64,000 nt of DNA from Miscanthus floridulus (GCF_019320115.1 NC_089593.1:12924789-12988788); one strand, 5' to 3'. Positions 1 through 11,091 are shown, numbered from the stretch's first letter. Translations and numbers: made by a program. The notes: generated by a model from the sequence alone, not told the origin.

Positions 1-379
1 CCGCCTCGCCACGCCGCACCTGCTCCCGCGCCCGCCACCGTGCCCCGCGTGCGTGCCCGAGGCCGCCGCCCCGCGCCGCACCCCCCTCGCCACGCCGCCT
101 CCACCGCGGTCCTCGCCTTGCCCTCCACCGTCGGCCTCGGCCGCGGCCCGCCTTGCCGGCCTCGCCCCGCCTTGCCGCCGTCCACCGCCAGGCTCGCCCT
201 GCCTTGCCGCCGTCCACCGCCAGGCTCGCCCTGCCTTGCCGCCATCGGCGTGCCTCCCGCGCCCGTCGAGCCGCGTGCCCCGGGCATCCCACGCCCGCCG
301 CGCTCCACTGCTGTCGTTGGCCGCGCCACCGCCGGCCCGGACCTTCGGCCTGACCCACGCCCATCCTCCCCGGCCCGGA
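1..379 (+). other. GC-rich leader of MULE 1, probably an untranslated or short first exon
   Basis: Very GC-rich, low-complexity sequence dominated by CGCC and CTTGCC words, including a direct repeat of about 32 bp (unit GCCGTCCACCGCCAGGCTCG) near 176-240. Its open frames encode only Pro/Arg/Ala-rich sequence, as expected from composition. It ends at 'cggaaag|gtaaaaatt', a plausible splice donor at about 380. The second MULE has a comparable GC-rich block (20775-21070, minus) ending at 'cctaag|gtacc', so I read both as leaders of the element transcript. No protein is claimed. Confidence 0.4.
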
Positions 380-727
380 AAGGTAAAAATTATGAATATG
401 CAATGTACCTACTTAGTTGCCATCTGTTATTTATTAGTTAATGTGATGACTCAGGTAGTTGATTTAGTTAGTGATCTAGTGAGATATATATGTAGACAGA
501 TAGAAATATAGACACATAGGCACATAGATATAGTTAGATAGGTACTTAGATATGTAGTTACATTTTTAGTTATGTACATATCATCTAGCTATTTAGTGAG
601 TACACTGTAAATATATACGTAGTTATTATCTTGATTACTTAGTTTGTAGTTAGAAAGTACTTGTTAGGTACTATCTATCGTCTAATTTGGACTAAATGAC
701 ATGTGTTTCGTTACGTGTTTGAATTAG
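380..727 (+). other. AT-rich intron between leader and transposase
   Basis: AT-rich stretch with many short TAG/TTAG words (for example 'gatagaaatatagacacatag' around 500). It starts with GTAAAAATT and ends at 'tttgaattag' just before the transposase ATG at 728. No coding signal is seen. Read as an intron or 5' leader; splice sites are inferred by eye. Confidence 0.4.
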
Positions 728-3678
728 ATGGACAACCTAGTGACCATATATCATGGAGGCATCGTTGAAAGCAATCGCTATGGATATGTTGAGTTTCTTG
801 ACATGCAAAGCGTGCCTGTGCTATTCAATGATAGGCCTTCATTTAGTGACATGGTTGCAAGGGCTCGGGAGGAGCTGCATTGCCTTGGAGATGAGTGTAC
901 TGCACCTAGGTTGTCCTCCAAACATCTTCAAGCGAATGATCTTAATTGGTTGTGCGGATCAGTGGGAGAACTATGTAAGATCGGCTATGAAGAGCCAGCT
1001 GCAATGTTTGGACGTGGTTGTGCGTCGGGTGTTAGTTGATCCCATCCCTCATGGGTTTACCCCAGCAATGGATCATCAGGCATACATCGACCCTCCTGTT
1101 CCGGAACCTTACCTGCATGTGCAGATTGCACCTACGGTTCCTGATCCTCAATCTGCCCCCAATGCGGTATTTGGAGATGGTTGTCAGACTCATTTTTCCA
1201 TGGCAGATCCTCCTTATGAGATCCCTTTGACATAGAATCATCTGAGTAAGTGTCTTAACCACATGGTTTTTGGGAGCTTACCCCGTTCCTTACATCTATT
1301 TCTTTCATTCTTTCCTCATTTCTGTAATGATATTGCAGGAGATATTCCTGAGAATGTGGATGTGCCCCCTGTTGCTGCGCAAGTGCACTTTGGAGATGGA
1401 TTTCGTGGGTCAAATAGTGTTGAAATTATGCATGATTCGGAGCCATATGAGATGGCTAGGGCTCTTGATTCTGATGATGATCGCCCTGTTGGAGAGCTGA
1501 CGGAGAGTGATGTTGAGATGATGAGGCGTATCTTTCCCGGCCGCCATGATCCTAGAGTTAACGAGTTCAGCGATCTTGCTCATTCCGATCAGGCGTTTGC
1601 AGAAGGACGTGATGATGAGCTCCTAGAAGCTCCTGAGGCCGGTCCTAACATGGTAATTGAGAATGGGAGGGTGTTCAATGACCTCCCTGCTCTGAAGAGG
1701 TGGTTGCAGGCTTTTGCAGTAATACGAAAGAGGCCTTACAGGGTATTGCATTCATATGTGGAGCATCGTTACACAATTGTGTGTGACAAGGAACGCTGCC
1801 CATGGAGGGTTTGTGCAAGGAAGCAACAGGTAACCAAAAAATGGAAGATCATAAAAGTTGTTGGGCCACCAATTGTGCTGACCATGAGCTGACACTGAGG
1901 CATCGACAGTTGACATCTACCCTCATTGCCAAGCGGTTGATGGGAATTTTGCAGGGAGAACCCAATATGAAGGTGAGGACAATTATCCGGACCGTTGAAG
2001 CGTTGTATGGAGGATATGTAATAACTTATGGTAAAGCATGGAGGGCTAAGCAGCGAGCGTGGAAGATGATATATGGGGACTGGGAGGATGGGTATGAGCA
2101 GCTGCCAGTTCTTTTCAATGCAATCAAAGCGGTGAATCCAGGCATGCATTATGAGTACATCCCAAAACCTAAAGCATGGAAGGATGGGAGGCAGATATTC
2201 TATCGTGCCTTATGGTGCTTCCCTCAGTGTGTCGAGGCCTTTAGGCACTGTCGTCCCGTCTTCTCCATTGATGGACATTCTTGATTGGCAGATACCAGGG
2301 CACACTTCTTATAGCCATATCCTATGACGTGAACAACAAGTTGGTTCCTTTGGCATTTGCCTTGGTTGAGAAGGAGAACAATGACAGTTGGGGATGGTTC
2401 TTGAGGCTAGTCCGGATACACGTGGTTGGGACTGGCAAGGAGGTTGGCGTCATATCTGATAGGCATCAGGGCATACTTAATGCCATGCGAGAGCAGATAG
2501 AGGGGTATGCACCGTTGCACCATCGTTGGTGTACTCGGCACCTTGTCAAGAATCTACTCTGGAAGGATGGTGTCAAGGGTAACTTTGATCTGTTCTAGGA
2601 GGCTGCTCGACAGCTTGAGGACAAGTACTTTAAGGAAAAGTTGGAGCAGGTCAGAATCACATCAAATGCAGAAGGTAGACAATGGCTCACAGGTTTGATG
2701 AGGGATTTGGAGAAATGGACGAGAGCTCACGACGCCGGTGGCTGGAGGTACGAGTTTCAGTGCAACAACATGGTAGAGTCATTCAATAAGTTGCTATTGG
2801 GGATATGTGGTATGTCCATGAATGCAATCGTTCAATTCACCTTCTATAAGCTTGTAGCCTGGTTCAACGATAGACACGCCCATGCATTGCAGTTGTGGAG
2901 TGATGGAGAGATATGGGCTCCGAAACCAAAGGCCCACCTAGAGAAGGCAAGAGAAAGGGCTGGCACACATGAGGTTGCATGCTTTGACCATGCCACAGGG
3001 ACTTATCAGGTCGAGCATAGGGGCGGTACAACGTCCGACGGCGAGGTCCGAGAGTCGAGGATACATGTGGTTGTCCTCCAAGATTTCAAGTGCACTTGTG
3101 GTAAACCAAGGCGGTACCACTTTGTATGTTCTCATTTGGTAGCAGCAGCTAGGCATCACAACTATAATATCGAGAGGAGGATACCGCACGAGTTCAGTGT
3201 CGACACGCTTGTGAACACATGGAGCCCCCGCTTCGTACCTTTCTGGGACCCTGGAGAGTGTCCTCCATATGATGGGCCGAAGTACATTACGGATCCAGCT
3301 TACCGTTGGAACAAGCGTGGATCAAGGCAGAGGACGAGGCACAGGATGGTTATGGATCAGATACCCAGAAGAACTAGGCGTGGGAGAGGAACTCCATTTG
3401 TTACTGATCTAGAGCAGTACGAGTGCGTCAAGTGCGGTAGACTTGGCCACAACTCACGAAGTTGCCATTGGCAGATTAGTGAGGTAGGACTATTGGTTTA
3501 TATTATTATTTTATATTTGTCGTATTCATATATTTAATTATGCATGTCTCAATTTATGCTTGTATTTGTGTCAATTACTTATACATTTCTAAGTTCATGT
3601 TTCATTGTATATTAGAATTTTAATTCATTCACTTTTTTGTAGGATGGAGCAATTCCACCTGCTCGACCCGACGTATGA
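728..3678 (+). pseudogene. MURA-type (MuDR/MULE) transposase, decayed
   Basis: Transposase of a Mutator-like element, which would bind the terminal inverted repeats and cut and paste the element in the nucleus. Domains in order: an N-terminal region (728-1244); an intron (about 1245-1338, gtaagt...ttgcag); a MuDR-type DNA-binding domain (about 1660-1830, with RYTIVCDKERCPWRVCA); a MULE DDE core with D in FSIDG (about 2264-2275), D in ISDRHQG (about 2452) and E in NNMVESFN (about 2770); a SWIM zinc finger (CTCGKPRRYHFVCSHL, 3091-3140); and a CCHC knuckle (CVKCGRLGHNSRSC, 3424-3466). It is broken: frameshifts near 905, 1870 and 2280 (one missing T in the DDE core), and amber stops at 1233-1235 and 2596-2598. 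The C terminus probably splices from 3480 to 3643 and stops at 3676-3678, overlapping the PMD start. Confidence 0.85.
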
Positions 3679-6098
3679 GGCGACCCACCGAGGACGTCAC
3701 ATAGCACTGGGGCCGGTAATAATCTATAAGTTTTATTCGTACATGTGTTTGTGAAGTAACAGGAGACTATGTTTTATTCGATGCAGGACCTTCCGCACCT
3801 TCGTCCTAGAACCCATAGTGGGTTCTTGGACATGCGGTACGACGATAGGTACACTCCTTTCCTGCAAAGAGCTGGCCTGGATGTCATCTCTTTTCAGGTT
3901 CGTCGTGGGTTGCCCAAGTTCAACTCAGCGGCCATAACTGCGTTGGTAGACAGGTATTAAAGTGAATCATTGCCTCCATTCATGGCCATTTGTTCATGCG
4001 ATTGACTTTTTGATAAGTAATCTTGCTTTGTCTTAAATATAGGTGGTAGCCGGAGACTCACAGCTTCCACCTACCTTTCGAGGAGATGATAGTCTCGCTC
4101 TAGGACTGTCAGAAGATGCTAGGCCTAAGGATTCACGGCAACCCAGTCACCGAGCAGTGCAGGTCAGAGGGCCGGAGAGCACAAGTGGAAGTCTTCCTTG
4201 GGCGTGAGCTTGGCGAGCAAGGGGCTCGCACTGCTGGAGTTCCCATCTCCTGGCTACGTGAAGAGTTCGCATAGTGCCCCGAGGAGGCAGATGAGGAGAC
4301 GGTTGGGTACTACTGCCGGGCGTGGATCCTACACCTTTTTGCCTGCGTTCTCTTTCCCGACGCCACGGGTGACAGTGCGTCCTGGATGTGGATCCACTGC
4401 CTCAGTGACTGGGACCAAGCAGGTCTGTACAGCTAGGGCTCTGCAGTCTTGTGTTTTCTATACTAGCAGCTGTGCGAGGGGTGTCATCGGTCTTCGGCCA
4501 ACCCATCACTTGGTGGATGCGTGTACCTGTTACAGCTGTGGATGTGGGCTCGTCTTCCAGTTGGCCGTCCAGAGGTTCTGGATCATCGTGAGTGGTTCCA
4601 AGGTCAGCCTCCACGTCGCCAGCCGACGTGGGCGTACCTTTGGGACCAGGTAAGGGTTCCACACACGAGGATAGACTGGGCATACATTGAGTTCACAAAC
4701 GAGCTAGACACGCTGACGGCGTCTAGTGTAAGTAAATTTTATTTTCCATGCTACTTTGAAAAGGATTAGTATACCATCTAACATCTTATTTGGACATGTT
4801 GCAGGTGGAGTGGGAGCCGTGTGGTGGAGAGGACGCACTTCCTTTTCAGCTGAGCAACGTTTGTGGGGTCGACGACGACTTCTATAGGATGAGGTGCCCT
4901 CTAATCTGCTTCTATGCTGTCGAGTTCCACCTGCTAGATAGGGTTGCACGCCAATTTGGAGTGAGACAGCTTTGGCCTATGGCTCTGTTCTCGACTCGCA
5001 TTGACTTACACAAGTAAGTGTTTTGATATTTCAAATGTCTCATGATGATGGTCCATTTCTATTAATATGGTGACACGTACATGGATTCATGTAATGATGA
5101 CATACGTGCAGGTTGGATCGTCAGAGGAACAAGAAGATTTTTGACTGGGAGAGGCACCACCAGTCCTTGATTCAGGAATGGGAGGAGATGCACGACAACG
5201 TGGACGACAACAACGAGCCGCACACGAACCGTGGGTTCAGGCGGTACCAAGCTTGGTACCAGCGTGCGACATGTTGCAGGCTCAGGTCACAGTGGACCGA
5301 AGCTGACTACGCCGACATCGAGTCCTCCGACAATGAAGACACGGCATATGACCAGTCGACTCGTGCAGGAAGGCAAGTGGAGGCAGGACCGATCTTGGAC
5401 AGAGTGGTAAGCCAATTGCATTATTTATGTACGTTAAGTTGCATAAGAATACATTAGGCATTCTTGGACCGACATTACGAGTTATCTATTTTAGTTAGTG
5501 CCACATTCAAGCCGTATCACCCTTATAATACATTAGGTTGTTGTACAAAAGAAAACCAAACCTATTGCTATCTGTTCAGAAGTATTATTACTGATAATTT
5601 TGTTGCAGGGCAATACACTCAAATGCTCAGTTGAAGAGATTGAGCGCATTCGGTCGAGAGTTAGTGATGACTACATACTTGGCTTCCTAGACGTAAGATT
5701 TAAAATATTCTTGCAAACATATTATTAATACGGTAGATTCTTTCAGTTAACATAGTTTTGTACAATAGAGGCTATCACATCGTCTACGCCATATGGCTGG
5801 GCATTATGGTTACAGGACAGACACGACGCAAGACGTGCATGTTCCTTCCACAGCCAGAGGAGGCTTGGGTTCCTCTAGCCAAGCAGCTACAGGGGACGGG
5901 GAGGAGGACAAGGAGGACGACGATGACGATGACATGGACAAGAGGCACGATGAGCTTGGCCCCTCTCAGCTCCATGACGCTCCCTCGACTCATCCTACAT
6001 CGCCTCTAGGCACTAGGCGACACCGTCCGCATGACCCTTACACTCCAAGCACCAGCGCTCTGGGTCACAAGGGTAAGGGCAAGAGTAGGAGGCAGTGA
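3644..6098 (+). pseudogene. Plant mobile domain (PMD, aminotransferase-like) protein in MULE 1
   Basis: PMD protein of the transposon-associated type. Host relatives such as MAIN/MAIL1 act in gene and TE silencing; the role in transposons is unknown. Exons read by eye: 3644-3715, 3787-3953, 4043-4727, 4805-5013, 5112-5406, 5609-5692 and about 5769-6098, all with GT...AG borders. Family landmarks are the start MEQFHLLDPTYEATHRGRH, then LPHLRPRTHSGFLDMRYDDR, PETHSFHLPF, SLGGCVYLLQLWMWARLPVG, an acidic stretch (EEDKEDDDDDDMDK) and the tail DPYTPSTSALGHKGKGKSRR. Defects: TAG at 4047-4049 and 4101-4103, plus frame changes in the large third exon (about 4130-4550). It starts inside the last transposase exon in another frame. 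Confidence 0.8.
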
Positions 6099-6461
6099 GG
6101 GATGTGGTAGCTGTTAGTATGAACTATTATGGATTTTGTATTTACTTTTCTATAACTATTTGGGACTGTATGGACATTGTGGACTATTTGGACTTTGCAT
6201 GACATATTATGTTGGTTGTGATGTTCGTTGTGGTTGCATTATGCTCCTTGGATGATTAAATGTTTGGAATATATATTGATGTCTCTGTTTGTAACTGTGG
6301 ATGCTCCTAAAACAAGGCAAACTCTTGCGAATTTTTCCCGTGAAACATTAATCATACTAACTTCTACAAAGGCACAAATGTAGTACATACGCTTTGTAGA
6401 TGAATCTAGGGTTACCAAGCAACAGTGAACGAATCTATGCTTTTCAGACAATAAACATACA

Positions 6462-6579
6462 GCCTGTTCGCTTGTTGGTTTCAGCCAGCCCAAACCAGCC
6501 AGCCAATAGTGTTTTCCTCTCACAATAAACCAGCACCAGCCAGCCCAAACCAGCCCAGAAACCAACCAGCGAACAGGCC
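6462..6579. mobile_element. Small hAT-like MITE (foldback element)
   Basis: A 118-bp element whose ends are near-perfect inverted repeats of about 21 bp: GCCTGTTCGCTTGTTGGTTT at the left, and a right end that reads GGCCTGTTCGCTGGTTGGTT on the other strand. The interior (AGCCAGCCCAAACCAGCC repeats) extends the hairpin. This terminal motif is a common grass MITE type. No clear target duplication could be read. Confidence 0.75.
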
Positions 6580-6768
6580 GATAGACTTTTCAGATACAAG
6601 GATAGCATCGAATTATCACATCACTGATATAGTATTGGCATGTAAGGAAGCACAACTCCACTGTATCTCCACCATCCATCTTATGACTGTTTGATCCAAG
6701 GGTTGAGGTGAAGAGGCACACGGATCGCTGACATGGCACATTGAGAGGCCTCTATTCCTCCTCTCAAC

Positions 6769-6776
6769 CTATAAAT
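6769..6776 (+). promoter_or_regulatory. TATA box of the GRF zinc-finger ORF
   Basis: CTATAAATA lies about 80 bp upstream of the ATG at 6855 and is followed by a CT-rich leader (CTCGCTCCCTCTCATTTACAC), a typical plant core promoter arrangement. It suggests the GRF ORF is its own transcription unit inside the element. Confidence 0.5.
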
Positions 6777-6854
6777 AACCACTCGCTCCCTCTCATTTAC
6801 ACACACAACAAGGAAGAAGAACACTCCTCAGCATTTGCTTTTATTGCAGTACCA

Positions 6855-7523
6855 ATGTCTGGAGGGTCGTCCCGAGGGAGAGGAAAGGGGAAGGGAACTA
6901 CCTGGGGGTGGGAGGGTCCTCTTAGTCCCGATTTCTTTGAGGAAGCTCTTTATGAGAGGTTCTCAGTTGAGAGCAAAAGTGATTTCACCAAAGAGGCACC
7001 ACTGAGAGGATACGATGAAAGGAAAGAAGAGTGGCCAAAATGCATGCATGGTGAGGACTGCCTAGTGCAGATGTTCACCGAGGGAATAAATGCAGGTCGT
7101 CGTTTCTTCAAATGCCTGCGAGCATGGATAATTGCTATTACTATTTGTTTCTTCAAAAAGTTTGTCTTGTATATAACTTACACGACATACTTATGGTAGT
7201 CTTCCTTGGCCGAAGAAAACTATGGGTTCAGTAGGTGGGTCGATCCTCAACCTATTTATCTGCATGTGGAGTACATCTACTACCTACAGGACCGTATCTT
7301 CGATCTAGAAAGGGAAGTTAGTAGCGGTTACAAGGACGACGGACAGGACGACAACAACAATGGTGCCGATTCACAGGAGGGGCTCTGCAATGATCCATAT
7401 TGCACCTGCCCTAACCACAAGAACAAGGGGCCTCCCCCGTCACCCCCGCCACCACCACCAACAACAACAGGAGGCTACTATGGAGAAGGTGCAACACAAT
7501 TTGCTATGTGGCCACACTATTAG
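6855..7523 (+). CDS. GRF-type zinc-finger protein of MULE 1 (probably defective)
   Basis: A small transposon-associated protein. Exon 1 begins MSGGSSRGRGKGKG and contains the first half of a GRF-like zinc finger (KCMHGEDCLVQMF...AGRRFFKC, about 7040-7113). The second half (SSLAEENYGFSRWVDPQPIY) follows the acceptor 'tatggtag' at 7200. Next come a coiled-coil-like segment (YIYYLQDRIFDLEREV), a Cys-rich patch (CNDPYCTCPNH), a proline run and the end at 7523. Relatives splice after 'AW', but the expected donor here reads GGATAATT instead of GGTAATT, so the intron may no longer be removed and exon 1 would then stop at 7199. The finger Cys expected in ENCGF is Tyr. Function is unknown; nucleic-acid binding is inferred from the finger. 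Confidence 0.6.
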
Positions 7524-7550
7524 GATGACTTTATCTTTTTCACATGTACC

Positions 7551-7625
7551 CAGGTTTAATTACCTAAGACATGTTAGGTTTAATTACCTAAGGCATGGTT
7601 TAATTACCTAAGGCATGTTAGGTTT
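7551..7625 (+). repeat. Short tandem repeat, GGTTTAATTACCTAAGGCAT
   Basis: Three tandem copies of a 20-24 bp unit (GGTTTAATTACCTAAGGCAT, with or without GTTA) lie just after the GRF ORF and end in a partial fourth copy. Unit lengths differ by the optional GTTA, so this is an imperfect minisatellite. Confidence 0.8.
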
Positions 7626-7913
7626 AGTCGAAGGAAACTCTGTACCCAGGTTCGGTACATGTAGTCACATGCCATTTGATGTGTTTCGTGTTGATTTATA
7701 TAATGTCGTATGTCGTTAGGTTTTTTGGCAGCACGTGTTCACATTTCAATACGTATGTATCATTAAGCGGAATATTAAGACCATAGATAATGAAACAACC
7801 ACATAATGAAAAGTTCAATACTATGCCACATTACACAACATATTAATACTACAACTATGTGCCAACAGTAGACATAGGGGCAAATGCACTTCCAAATCCT
7901 CAGTCTGAAACGT

Positions 7914-9741
7914 ACTAAGTAAGTAACTCATCATCCGAGTATCAGTCCTCTACTACAACCCTGTTGCTGTGGCTAGGCTCAATTGTGTTGCTCTGACCTG
8001 CCTGTCGCTTGTAGTAAGCGGCCTCCGCTTCATCTGCGGCCGCAGCGACCTGAGTGAAGAACACGTCGTCATCCTCCTCCGCCTGTAAGCCCGCCTCTGC
8101 TAGAGCGATGAGCTCGCTCAGTCTTCCAGTGTCGTCCTCAACCTCCTACGCCTGTATGCCCACCTCTGCTAGAGCGATGAGCTCGCTAAGTCTGCCAGTG
8201 TCGTCCTTAGCCTCCTGCGCCTGCATGCCCGCCTCTGCTAGAGCAATGAGCTCTCTCAGTCTGCCAGTGTTGTCCTCATCCTCATCCCCCTCATCAGACA
8301 ACACAATCGGTGATTGAACGGTGCGACCAGCTCGTGATCTATGCTCATCTAACTTCTTCTCCTCATACCTTGCACGAGCCACCTCTGCGGCATGTTTCTC
8401 GCTGCAACCAATCCCTTCATGCATAAAATATAATCAGTTAGCAACGCGATTATATTACATTTAAAATCAAGCAACGAAAAAAATGCTTTCAAACACTCAC
8501 TGGCACATAATGCAGCAACATGCTCGTTCAAGACCTGCATCTGTACTCTTGTCTCCTCCCTTGCCTCCTGGCTTGCCCTCTCCTCCTCTAACGTCATCCG
8601 CCTCTCCAATCCCCATTTGTTAAGCCCAACATCGATCGGGTTACAAATATCGCGCTGTCTAGCAAACTCATGCATCTTTTCTTTGTGATGTTTAACGAAT
8701 AGGTTGACGTAGTCAGGCCCATATCCCCTCTTCCGTGTAATTAGTTTCCTCTTCTTCAGTTCATCCAAGAACTTAGCTTGACCATCGTAATGTTCCCACC
8801 TGCATTTTCTAGTGCTCTGTTCAAAAGAAATATTATATCATATATGTCTTAGCAAAAGAAATAAAATACGATTTCGTGTTTACCACAAAAATAACGAACC
8901 TCTTCGTACTCAACCATATGGCCGCAATAATGGCCTATTCCAAGCTCCGAAGGGACTAGGCCATAGTTAGATTTAACACCACATTCGCACATAACAGAAG
9001 GTGCTTTGTAGATTACCCTTTCTTTCTTCTTTTCCTTAACCTTCTGCGGTTCTTCCGGCCATTGGTTCTTAGGACCATACAACCACTCCTTGAAACGACA
9101 CTTCGCCATTGAAAACACCTAAATACGGAGATATTAGTACATGAACACATATAGCTCAAGATTTCAACACATACACTTTGCACTTACTTCATGTTTGTTT
9201 GGACACACAAACTCCAACGTATTCTCGGGGTTTATCACAGCTCGATCTCCGTAATCGCACAGAGGAGGTTCCTCGAGTTGTCTAACTGTGGCTAGGTGCT
9301 TCTCCTTAGCCATCATTGGCGGAGGGTTAGGGGGGTGGAACCCACTGCTTGAAGTGCTCACGTGGATGTCTCCCTCTAAACCAATCGTCGAAAAAGAGGT
9401 ACCTAGGATCAAACTTGTCTGCACCATCGATCCACTAAAAGAAAAAGCACCTCTCATGGTCCTATATAACGAGATTCCAACAAAATATTAGTAGCATACT
9501 TACACAAATAAAGAAAAGGATAGTGCAAACAATTTCTTACATTAAACCGACTACATGTGTAGAAGCAACGCGCCGCTGTGTCTGGATGTTTCGATTGAAA
9601 AACATGGGCCGGGAAACCACAGTCACAGTTAGGGATAGGAAGGTCAGGAGGGACGGGGGCATCTTTGCTAGACGCGTCGGGGTATAATTCTCTTGGACGA
9701 CCCCGTTTCCGCCAAAACTCCTCCCGAAACATTTCTTGCAT
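7914..9741 (-). pseudogene. Transposon-associated CxC zinc-binding protein with C-terminal repeats
   Basis: Minus-strand multi-exon gene converging on the GRF ORF. Exon pieces: 9741-9538 (IPNCDCGFPAHVFQSKHPDT and RCFYTC, a GRF-like Cys/His pattern); about 9435-9185 (FFDDWFRGRHPREHFKQW, then CDYGDRAV and FVCPNKHE); 9118-8895 (MCECGVKSNYGLVPSELG, HYCGHM); about 8815-8500 (a basic, helical region); and 8440-7914, an acidic C terminus with three 23-residue repeats (DTGRLSELIALAEAG). Defects: a frameshift in the C run near 9330 (VPPPP/NPPP), TAG at 8146-8148 and TGA near 7942. Similar ORFs accompany PMD-carrying MULEs in grasses (from memory). Function is unknown; the Cys pairs suggest zinc binding. 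Confidence 0.55.
8082..8288 (-). repeat. Three 69-bp tandem repeats coding 23-residue units
   Basis: Units 8082-8150, 8151-8219 and 8220-8288 are in phase with the minus-strand ORF and encode variants of DTGRLSELIALAEAGMQAQ. The first unit has CTA at 8146-8148 where the second has CTG at 8215-8217, so on the coding strand a CAG (Gln) codon has become TAG in one copy. Confidence 0.9.
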
Positions 9742-10239
9742 CTAACAAAATAGATGTAATTTAACAAACATAAATCAAAACCTCACAAATAAATATCAAT
9801 GAGAACCATAACTACAATACAACCAATTTTGTTCTAATAACCGAAAGCAGTTAACATTAAACCATAAACCTAGGGTTTCCCATTTGATCCACAACAATGA
9901 ACCCATAACATAACTACATGCGCCAAGGTTTGCTAGTTTTTCCACGCATTGGAATCAACCTACGGTTGTATAATACATATATTGAGGGATACAATGAAAC
10001 CCTAAGTGATGACGATTCTTAGGTTCAAAAATCCGACTAATATATACCGAATCAATGCGAAAAAAATAAGGAGGGGAGCGAGGATACCTTGCTCTCGAAG
10101 ATCTACGGATCAAATCAAGGTTTTCAAGGTCTAATATGACGATTCGTGAAGTAGGGTGAAGTGGGGAGAGGAAAACCCGAGATGGATGAGAAAGAAGAGG
10201 AAGAACGCTCGGGCAGGAAGGTTGGGCCGGGGTTAAATG

Positions 10240-10445
10240 CAGGGAGCTCGGCGCCAGTCACTCTGGCACCGAGCCCCCTGGCAGGGCACCGACCGTGCCC
10301 AGGACCTCGGCGCCAGAGACACTGGCGCCTAGCTCGGCGCCAGCGTCAATGGCGCCGAGCCAAGGGTCCATTTCCGGAATTCTTTCTGCCAGGGGTCTAT
10401 TTGTGAGAAACTTTGAAAAAAATGGCCAAATTATAAAAAATTCGT
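10240..10445. repeat. Right terminal region of MULE 1
   Basis: A dense set of GGCGCCAG/CTGGCGCC palindromes (for example CTCGGCGCCAGAGACACTGG and AGCTCGGCGCCAGCGTCAAT) followed by an AT-rich tip ending 'aaattataaaaaattcg'. The arrangement matches the ends of the MULE at 13851-21314 (GC-rich palindromes inside an AT-rich tip). The exact last base is uncertain because the left partner lies outside the window. Confidence 0.5.
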
Positions 10446-10560
10446 CCTTTGGTACCAGTTGAACAAGCCTATCGACATCGCTGGACTGGCCCAGCCACCG
10501 TCGCCGCCACCCACTGCCGATGAGCGTCCAGCAGGTCGCTCATCAACTTCCAGCGGTAGA

Positions 10561-10973
10561 GAAATGAGTTTCGGTTCGAACCCTTTAGTCCCGGTTGGGA
10601 TTCGGGACTAATGTGACCATTAGTCCCGGGTCTAAATTTTACGTGCACCGAATGCCCTTTTATCCCGGTTGGTAACACCAACAGGGACTAATAAAAGCCA
10701 TCATTTAGTTCCAGTTGGTAATATCAACCCGGACTAAAGGTCTCCCATCCGGGACTAAAGGTCCCCCGCGGGTGAATTCAAAAGGAGAGTGCCTAGGACT
10801 TTGTCACATGTGGTGTGCAGTTGAGTTAGTAAGGAAGTTACGCGTGAGCGAAGGGATTTTGGGTTCGAATCTCACGCACCGCAAGAGAGGTCTCCCAGAA
10901 TTTAAACTAGGGCACTAAAAACCAGTTCCCAACCGGGATTGAATCCGACCTGTGTGTACTAGTGGTCGTTAGC
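10561..10973. mobile_element. CACTA-like terminal fragment with TTAGTCCCGGTTGG repeats
   Basis: Many direct and inverted copies of TTTAGTCCCGGTTGG and CCGGGACTAAAGG lie between 10578 and 10770, and the block ends at 'gtgtactagtg' (reverse: CACTAGTACAC), resembling a CACTA terminus. Such sub-terminal repeat arrays are typical of grass CACTA elements. A tRNA-like B box (GGTTCGAATCTC, about 10863) lies inside but has no convincing A box. No transposase is present, so this is a fragment or non-autonomous copy. Confidence 0.5.
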
Positions 10974-11034
10974 TAATGCATGCGTCCTTATTATTAGTGA
11001 TTAATTACAATGCTCACTGAATTATAGTGTATTC

Positions 11035-11054
11035 GCATGCATGCATGCATGCAT
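11035..11054. repeat. (GCAT)n microsatellite
   Basis: About five units of ATGC/GCAT directly upstream of a possible last exon at 11092. Confidence 0.8.
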
Positions 11055-11091
11055 TTGATATGCTCATCTCTTTTGTGGATTAATTATTCAG

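Larger units (their letters stand above)
1..10445 (+). mobile_element. Mutator-like element (MULE 1), 5' end outside window
   Basis: This is a large decayed Mutator-type DNA transposon. In order it holds a GC-rich leader, an AT-rich intron, a MURA transposase pseudogene, a spliced PMD gene, a GRF zinc-finger ORF, a converging minus-strand CxC zinc-binding ORF, and a GC-rich terminal block full of GGCGCCAG palindromes that ends in an AT-rich tail near 10445. The same plan (AT-rich tip, GC-rich palindromes, GC-rich leader ending in AAG|GTA, PMD gene) is seen in the complete MULE at 13851-21314, which supports treating this block as one element. The left terminal repeat and target duplication are not in the window, so the outer limits are inferred. 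Several frameshifts and stops mean it cannot move autonomously as read. Confidence 0.7.

Noticed and set aside
40..511. Overlapping open frames in the GC-rich start of the window
   Set aside because: They encode only Pro/Arg/Ala-rich sequence in all frames, as expected from base composition. I keep it as a leader region, not a protein gene.
10800..10890. tRNA or SINE suggested by the B-box-like GGTTCGAATCTC
   Set aside because: No matching A box at the right distance, no cloverleaf by eye, and it lies inside the CACTA-like repeat block.
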